Assembly: GCF_003417535.1 (NCBI RefSeq)
Contig: NZ_QVLS01000002.1
Span: 372,001-436,000, forward strand
DNA: 64,000 nt
From: Hydrogenophaga borbori
Lineage (GTDB): Bacteria; Pseudomonadota; Gammaproteobacteria; Burkholderiales; Burkholderiaceae_C
Direction of reading: 5' to 3'
The position numbers were made by a program, and so were the translations under genes. The notes beneath the pieces were generated by a model that saw only the letters and a program-made list of their open reading frames with translations, was not told the DNA's origin and ran no database searches. Within the stretch, counting starts at the first letter, position 1; every line of letters starts with the position of its first letter. Positions 59,701-64,000 of this stretch are shown piece after piece.

Positions 59701-61034
59701 GCGCTGGAGGAGGCACTGGCCGAAGCGGCGGGCCGGATGTTGCGCCGGCGCTGCCGCCAGGCCCGCCAACTGCGCAGCGGGTTGCCCAGATTGACCGCCA
59801 GGTACAGGCCTTTGAAGGCCCACAGCGACGGCCAGATCGGCGTGCGGCCGAACAGATCGCCCGCCAGCACCGACAGCAGCGCCTCCTTCATGCGCAGGGG
59901 GTTGTGCGGCTCCATGAAGAAGCCGCGCATGGTCGGGTTGGTCATGCGGTAGATGAACCAGGAAAACTCGCGCGGGCCATGGCGCATGTGGCGGTCGAAG
60001 CGGCGCAGGGCCTGGGCCGCGCGCGCCGGCTCGCGCAGGCAGGTGTCCACGGTGCGCGCGCCGATTTCCGCGCTGCTCATGGCCAGCCACACGCCCGAGG
60101 AGAACACCGGGTCGACGAAGGCATAGGCATCGCCCAGCAGCAGGAAGCCGGCGCCGTGGCTGAGGGTGGAGCGGTAGGAGTAGTTGCCGGTGGCCTCGGC
60201 GGGCGTTGAGGGCTGCGCGCCGGCCAGGCGCTCGGCCAGTGCCGGGCAATGGCGGATGTTGTCCAGCAGGAAGTCCATCAGCTCGCGCCCGCCGCGGGTC
60301 TTCATGTGGTACGGCCAGGTGACCATGCCGACGCTGGTGGCGCCGTCGCTCAGCGGGATGAACCAGAACCAGCCGTGCTCGAACCAGAAGATGGTGATGT
60401 TGCCGGCGTCCTGGCCCTCGTGGCGACGCGCGCCGCGGAAGTGGGCGTAGACGGCGGCGCTGTTGTGGTCGGGGTTCTTCTGTTTGGTCTTGAGCCGGCC
60501 CGCGAGGAAGGTGTCGCGGCCCGAGGCGTCGACCAGGAAGCGCGGTCGCCATTCGGTGCTGCGCCCCTGTGCGTCGGTGGAGACGACCGATGCCACACGC
60601 TGGCCGTCGGCGGCCCAGCGCAGTTCGCGGGCCAGCGTGCCCTCGTGCACCTCCACACCCTGTTCGGCGGCGTTGCGCAGCAACAGGTGGTCGAAGTCGG
60701 CCCGCTTGACCTGGTAGGCCGTCGGCATGGACTTGTCCCAGGCGTCGGCGAAGTAATAGGTCTGCGTGTGGCTGTGCTGCGGCGAGACGAATTCGGCGCC
60801 GGGCTTGAGCATGCCGATGGCCCGCACGGCTTCGCCCACGCCCAGCCGATCGAGCAGGGGCAGGTTAGCCGGCAGCAGCGACTCGCCGATGTGAAAGCGC
60901 GGGTGGTGGTCCTTGTCGAGCAGCACCACGCGGTGGCCCTGGCGCGCCAGCAAGGTGGAGACCGTGGAGCCCGCCGGCCCGCCGCCGATCACCAGAACGT
61001 CGCAGTCGCGCGGCGCGGTGTCTGTCGCTTGCAT
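59697..61034 (-). CDS. flavin-dependent halogenase of the pigment cluster
   Basis: This 445-residue FAD-dependent protein has the Rossmann motif VLVIGGGPAGSTVS (about 14-26), the FHIGESLLP segment, the conserved Lys in MLKPGAEF (K77, the phenol/pyrrole halogenase type), and W-F-W-F-I-P at residues 222-227, the W-x-W-x-I-P halogenase signature. It ends with a GDAYAFVDPVFSSGV flavin motif. It resembles the halogenase of Xanthomonas xanthomonadin loci, which decorates the aryl ring with bromine or chlorine. It is first in the minus arm, coupled to the chorismatase. Simple monooxygenase activity is the main alternative. Confidence 0.86.
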   Translation of the reverse strand: MQATDTAPRDCDVLVIGGGPAGSTVSTLLARQGHRVVLLDKDHHPRFHIGESLLPANLPLLDRLGVGEAVRAIGMLKPGAEFVSPQHSHTQTYYFADAWDKSMPTAYQVKRADFDHLLLRNAAEQGVEVHEGTLARELRWAADGQRVASVVSTDAQGRSTEWRPRFLVDASGRDTFLAGRLKTKQKNPDHNSAAVYAHFRGARRHEGQDAGNITIFWFEHGWFWFIPLSDGATSVGMVTWPYHMKTRGGRELMDFLLDNIRHCPALAERLAGAQPSTPAEATGNYSYRSTLSHGAGFLLLGDAYAFVDPVFSSGVWLAMSSAEIGARTVDTCLREPARAAQALRRFDRHMRHGPREFSWFIYRMTNPTMRGFFMEPHNPLRMKEALLSVLAGDLFGRTPIWPSLWAFKGLYLAVNLGNPLRSWRAWRQRRRNIRPAASASASSSA

Positions 61035-61336
61035 GAAACCTCGCTGATCACTGGGCGCTGCCTTGGGAGGCGGCGCGGAAATCCAGGGATTCTAGGAGGC
61101 CCACTCGGCACCAGAGTGGGGGGGCATGTAACCAAAAAAAGAAGCCCTCACCGAAGGGTGAGGGCTGTGAAGGGTCCGATGAAACCGAATTTCGAAAAGG
61201 ACCCGAGGAGACAACCAGAAAAAACCGATGACAGCAAACCTTGGGTGTTCAGACTAAGGCCTGCGATACGCTGTCAATTGTGGGCGGGCGACGGAAAGTC
61301 AAGTCCCGCGATCAACGGCAGCGTTCTTGTGCTATT
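61035..61336. other. intergenic region between phasin and halogenase
   Basis: This 302-bp gap holds the phasin terminator (61134-61166) and presumably the halogenase promoter left of it. I saw no ORF of note, RNA gene or clear operator. The stretch 61170-61330 between the terminator and the phasin stop is unexplained and may be a long 3' untranslated region. Confidence 0.5.
61134..61166 (-). terminator. intrinsic terminator downstream of the phasin gene
   Basis: On the minus strand a perfect 10-bp stem (AGCCCTCACC with GGTGAGGGCT, 61143-61152 and 61157-61166) with a 4-base loop is followed by TC and seven T. It ends phasin transcripts about 170 bases after the stop codon and isolates the halogenase operon. 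Confidence 0.88.
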
Positions 61337-61879
61337 TCAGCGCTTCTTGGCGGCGGTCTTGGAGGCGTTCACGGCGGTGGCGGCCACGGTATTGAAGTTG
61401 GATTCGGCCATTTCGGTGGCCTGCTTGACGGCCTTCTGCACCGACTCGATGGCGTTGTTGGCGGCGGACACGGCGCTCTTCATCACGGCGACGGCGGTTT
61501 CGGAACCGGCCGGGGCGTTCTTGGCGGCGTTGTCCACGACGGCCATGAACTTCTTCTGGGCGTCGGCGGCGGTGGCTTCGGCGGCCTTGCCGAACTCGGC
61601 GCCGGTGCCGGAGGCGATGTCGTACAGGTGGCGGCTGTAGGCCACGGACTTCTCGGCCAGGGGCTGCATCAGGCTGGCTTGCAGGTTCAGCAGTTCCTGG
61701 GCGTCCTTGACGCTGAGCAGGGCCTGGGCGTTGTTGGCGGACTCGGACAGTGCGGCCTTGGTGGCTTGCAGGTTGAGCTCAACCAGCTTCTCGACGCCTT
61801 CGAAAGCCTTCTGGGTCAGGCCAAAGAGGGTGTCCATCTGGGACTTCTGGGCGGCGATGATTTGTTCGGCGGTCAGCAT
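61337..61879 (-). CDS. phasin family protein
   Basis: This 180-residue protein is of the TIGR01841/Phasin_2 type found on polyhydroxyalkanoate granules of Burkholderiales. It is almost all amphipathic helix, with the family start [38 protein letters not shown] shortened here to its key residues: the Q-I-I-A-A-Q-K and L-F-G-L-T elements. The tail is Ala/Lys-rich. The start at 61879 has AGGAGA upstream. It coats PHA granules and affects their size. The gene has its own terminator, and two near-palindromic repeats upstream (61969 and 62029) may bind PhaR. Confidence 0.9.
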   Translation of the reverse strand: MLTAEQIIAAQKSQMDTLFGLTQKAFEGVEKLVELNLQATKAALSESANNAQALLSVKDAQELLNLQASLMQPLAEKSVAYSRHLYDIASGTGAEFGKAAEATAADAQKKFMAVVDNAAKNAPAGSETAVAVMKSAVSAANNAIESVQKAVKQATEMAESNFNTVAATAVNASKTAAKKR

Positions 61880-61968
61880 GAAGATTCTCCTGAGGGGTGG
61901 ATGGGGGACAACAGAGGCTGCGGCGTGGAGGCGGGTGGCCTCGGCTCGAACGGTGGTCTCGTTCGTTA

Positions 61969-62043
61969 TGCTGCGCTGCAACATGGATCGAATTATTCAG
62001 GAGCTGTGCCAGGGATGCAAGCCCTTTTTGCTGCATTGCAACA
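61969..62043 (-). promoter_or_regulatory. pair of 15-bp repeats upstream of phasin (candidate PhaR sites)
   Basis: Two copies of T-G-C-T-G-C-N-N-T-G-C-A-A-C-A lie at 61969-61983 and 62029-62043, exactly 60 bp apart, and differ only at the two middle bases. Each is nearly palindromic and TGC/GCA-rich, like sites bound by the PHA-responsive repressor PhaR. They flank the probable phasin promoter. Confidence 0.5.
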
Positions 62044-62130
62044 ATTTAGGGGGCGCTTTCTAAACCCGGGGCCCGCGCTGCGGCTTCGCGCCGCGCCCAC
62101 AATGCGCCGCCGCCGTTTCGCCCGCGCCCC

Positions 62131-63117
62131 GTGCACGCCTACTACGCCGACCACTTCGTGCTGCCCCTGCCCAGCGGGCACCGCTTTCCCATGGCCAAGT
62201 ACGGCCGTCTGCGCGAACGCCTGGCGCGCGAACTGCCCGAGGTGGATCTGCACGAGGCGCTGCCCGCCAGCGACGGGGAGTTGGCCCTGGTGCACGCGCC
62301 GGCCTACATCGCCGCGGTGGCGGACGGCTCCTTGAGCCCTGCGATGCAGCGTGAGATCGGGTTCCCCTGGAGCCCGGCGATGGCCGAGCGCGCGCGCCGT
62401 TCGGTGGGCGCGACGCTGCAGGCCGCGCGCCGCGTGATGGGGCAGGGCGGCGGCCTGGCGGCCAATCTGGCGGGCGGCACGCACCACGCCTACGCCGACA
62501 AGGGGGGTGGCTTTTGCGTCTTCAACGACTTCGCGGTCGCCGCGCGGCTGATGCAGGCCGAACACGCCCGCCGCCACCGCCAGCCGCTGCGCGTGGCCAT
62601 CGTCGACCTTGACGTGCACCAGGGCAATGGCACGGCACGCCTCTTCGCGGCCGACCCCAGCGTGTTCACGCTCTCGCTGCACGGCGCCAAGAATTTTCCC
62701 TTCCGCAAGGAGCCGAGTGACCTGGACGTGGAGCTGCCCGACGGCTGCGGCGACGACGACTACCTGCACGCCCTGGACCTGGCGCTCGACGAGCTGGCGC
62801 GCCGCTTCGAGCCCGGACTGGTGCTCTACCTGGCGGGCGCCGACCCGCACGAGGGCGATCGCCTGGGACGCCTCAAGCTCAGCTTCGACGGCCTCGAAGC
62901 GCGCGACCGCCGCGTGATGGACTGGGCCTGGTCGCGCCGGCTGCCGCTGGTTTTCGCCATGGGCGGCGGCTACGGCCACGACCTGGAGGCCACGGTGCAG
63001 GTGCAGATCAACACCTACCGCACGGCGCTGGCCTTCGAGCGCCGCTGGCTGGCAAGGCCGCCGGCGCTGGCGGCTGGAACCCCCTCCGGTACGCACTGGC
63101 ACAATCCTGCGCCATGA
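62131..63117 (+). CDS. histone deacetylase family protein (zinc amidohydrolase)
   Basis: This 328-residue arginase/deacetylase-fold protein has GGTHHAYADKGGGFCVFND (tandem catalytic His near 117), VDLDVHQGNGT (zinc ligands Asp and His near 160) and LAGADPHEGDRLG (third zinc ligand Asp, about 236). A Gly-rich GGGYGHD follows. Bacterial members act on acetylated polyamines, acetoin-related compounds or protein lysines; the substrate here is unknown. The GTG at 62131 gives the family's usual N-terminus, although no Shine-Dalgarno is visible. It overlaps the thioesterase gene by 4 bases. Confidence 0.86.
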   Translation: MHAYYADHFVLPLPSGHRFPMAKYGRLRERLARELPEVDLHEALPASDGELALVHAPAYIAAVADGSLSPAMQREIGFPWSPAMAERARRSVGATLQAARRVMGQGGGLAANLAGGTHHAYADKGGGFCVFNDFAVAARLMQAEHARRHRQPLRVAIVDLDVHQGNGTARLFAADPSVFTLSLHGAKNFPFRKEPSDLDVELPDGCGDDDYLHALDLALDELARRFEPGLVLYLAGADPHEGDRLGRLKLSFDGLEARDRRVMDWAWSRRLPLVFAMGGGYGHDLEATVQVQINTYRTALAFERRWLARPPALAAGTPSGTHWHNPAP

Positions 63118-63557
63118 CCGCACCGGCTTCCCGTCCCCAGGCCCGGCCCCGCAGCGACTTCCGCGTCTTTCGCGCCATCGGCACCCGCTGGGCCGACAAC
63201 GACGTCTACGGCCACGTCAACAATGTCGTCTACTACAGCTGGTTCGACACCGCGGTCAACGCGCACCTGATCGAATCCGGCGCGCTCGACATCCACGCGG
63301 GCGGCGTCATCGGCCTGGTGGTGGAGACGCAGTGCCACTATTTCGAGCCGCTGAGCTTTCCCCAGACCGTGTGGGCCGGCCTGCGCGTGGCGCACCTGGG
63401 CACGTCCAGCGTGCGCTACGAGGTGGGCCTGTTCGCCGACGGCGCGGACCGCACGGCGGCGCACGGCCATTTCGTGCACGTCTACGTGGACCGGACCAGC
63501 CGCCGACCCGTGTCCTTGCCCGACGCCTTGAAGAAGACCCTGGAGACCCTGAGATGA
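63114..63557 (+). CDS. acyl-CoA thioesterase (4HBT hot-dog family)
   Basis: This 147-residue single hot-dog protein has the 4HBT signature TRWADNDVYGHVNNVVYYSWFDTA, whose Asp is the catalytic residue. It continues with VVETQCHYFEPLSFPQTVWAGLRV. It hydrolyses acyl-CoA thioesters; chain preference is unknown. It sits between the deacetylase-like gene and the nitroreductase with ATGA overlaps on both sides, so the three form one operon, but no shared pathway is evident. Confidence 0.88.
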   Translation: MTAPASRPQARPRSDFRVFRAIGTRWADNDVYGHVNNVVYYSWFDTAVNAHLIESGALDIHAGGVIGLVVETQCHYFEPLSFPQTVWAGLRVAHLGTSSVRYEVGLFADGADRTAAHGHFVHVYVDRTSRRPVSLPDALKKTLETLR

Positions 63558-64000
63558 ACCTCGCCGAGCCCGTCGCGATCGACCCCGCGAGCGTCGACGC
63601 CGCCATCACCAGCCGCATGTCGGTGCGCGCCTTCCTGCCCACGCCGGTGCCGCGCGAGACCATCGAACACATCCTGGACGTGGCCAGCCGCGCCCCGTCG
63701 GGCACCAACACCCAGCCCTGGCGCGTGTACGTGCTGCAGCATGCGGCGCGCGACGAACTCGTGGCCAAGGTCTGCGCCGCCCACGACGCCATCTACGCCA
63801 ACCCCGCGCTGGCCGCCGAGTACCGTGAGGAGTACGACTACTACCCCGAGAAATGGGTCAGCCCCTACATCGACCGCCGGCGCGAGAACGGCTGGGGTCT
63901 GTACGGTCTGCTGGGCATCAACAAGGGCGAGAAGGACAAGATGCATGCGCAGCACCACCGCAACTTCCGCTTCTTCGACGCGCCCGTGGGCCTGATGTTC
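63554..64000 (+). CDS. nitroreductase family protein (C-terminus cut by window edge)
   Basis: This is the first 149 residues of an FMN-dependent nitroreductase. S-R-M-S-V-R-A-F (about 21) and RAPSGTNTQPWRVYVL (about 45) are FMN-binding motifs. It then runs through a helical region (YYPEKWVSPYIDRRRENGWGLYGLLGI) that is typical of the longer nitroreductases of about 220 residues. About a third of the gene is missing at the right edge. It probably reduces nitro compounds or quinones with NAD(P)H. Confidence 0.87.
   Translation, partial: MNLAEPVAIDPASVDAAITSRMSVRAFLPTPVPRETIEHILDVASRAPSGTNTQPWRVYVLQHAARDELVAKVCAAHDAIYANPALAAEYREEYDYYPEKWVSPYIDRRRENGWGLYGLLGINKGEKDKMHAQHHRNFRFFDAPVGLMF

Overview
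The window is GC-rich, densely coded DNA from a betaproteobacterium, most likely family Comamonadaceae (Hydrogenophaga- or Variovorax-like). This rests on gene content: surE-pcm-nlpD order, a phasin of the PHA-accumulating Burkholderiales type, many 4-base ATGA/GTGA overlaps, and a xanthomonadin/arcuflavin-type pigment locus. The exact genus is an inference. I saw no rRNA, tRNA, insertion sequence, phage gene or CRISPR array.

Layout. (1) 1-2420, minus: GntR/FCD regulator, otnC and denD, a D-erythronate-type sugar-acid catabolic operon cut by the left edge. (2) 2510-6113: a predicted metal-dependent hydrolase, a RibD/DHFR-fold reductase, an MFS transporter and an isolated flagellar sigma factor FliA. 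(3) 6372-12875, plus: a small cytochrome c, then a tripartite RND efflux operon. (4) 12877-18808: quinone-oxidoreductase-like protein, surE-pcm-nlpD, a 3'-5' exonuclease and rlmD; rpoS is not at its usual place after nlpD. (5) 18911-20626: small lipoprotein, Bax-inhibitor-1 family protein, GlcG/HbpS family protein.

(6) 20744-43437 is largely metal and envelope biology. tonB-exbB-exbD (minus), headed by a 26-residue membrane peptide, diverge from a metal ABC transporter operon (plus), with Fur-box-like sites between them. BaeSR-like two-component genes diverge from a macA-macB-NodT efflux operon. A Fur-type promoter then precedes PepSY, DUF2271, DUF4198, apbE and a membrane-anchored flavoprotein reductase. 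The DUF2271 protein carries a D-G-L-S-G-A-T motif, so the set looks like a flavin-based extracytosolic electron-transfer (metal/siderophore reductase) system. A divergent SDR, an FbpA-like iron-binding protein with its own Fur box, a patatin lipoprotein and a PAP2 phosphatase follow.

(7) 43492-61034 is a complete aryl polyene (xanthomonadin/arcuflavin-type) pigment cluster. The plus arm has two ACPs, two ketosynthases plus a ketosynthase-like partner, AMP ligase, two hot-dog dehydratases, FabG-type reductase, acyltransferase, LolA-like protein and MMPL exporter, with an alpha/beta hydrolase, a NodB-type deacetylase and a methyltransferase. The minus arm has a flavin-dependent halogenase, a XanB2-type chorismatase, a PlsC acyltransferase and a glycosyltransferase. 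Together these would make a hydroxybenzoate-primed, probably halogenated polyene and deliver it to the outer membrane. (8) 61337-64000: phasin, histone-deacetylase-like amidohydrolase, thioesterase and a nitroreductase cut by the right edge.

A pattern runs through the operons: six gaps between genes are filled exactly by mini-ORFs that overlap the upstream stop and the downstream start by 4 bases. One is a triplicated 63-bp repeat. They look like translational-coupling bridges.
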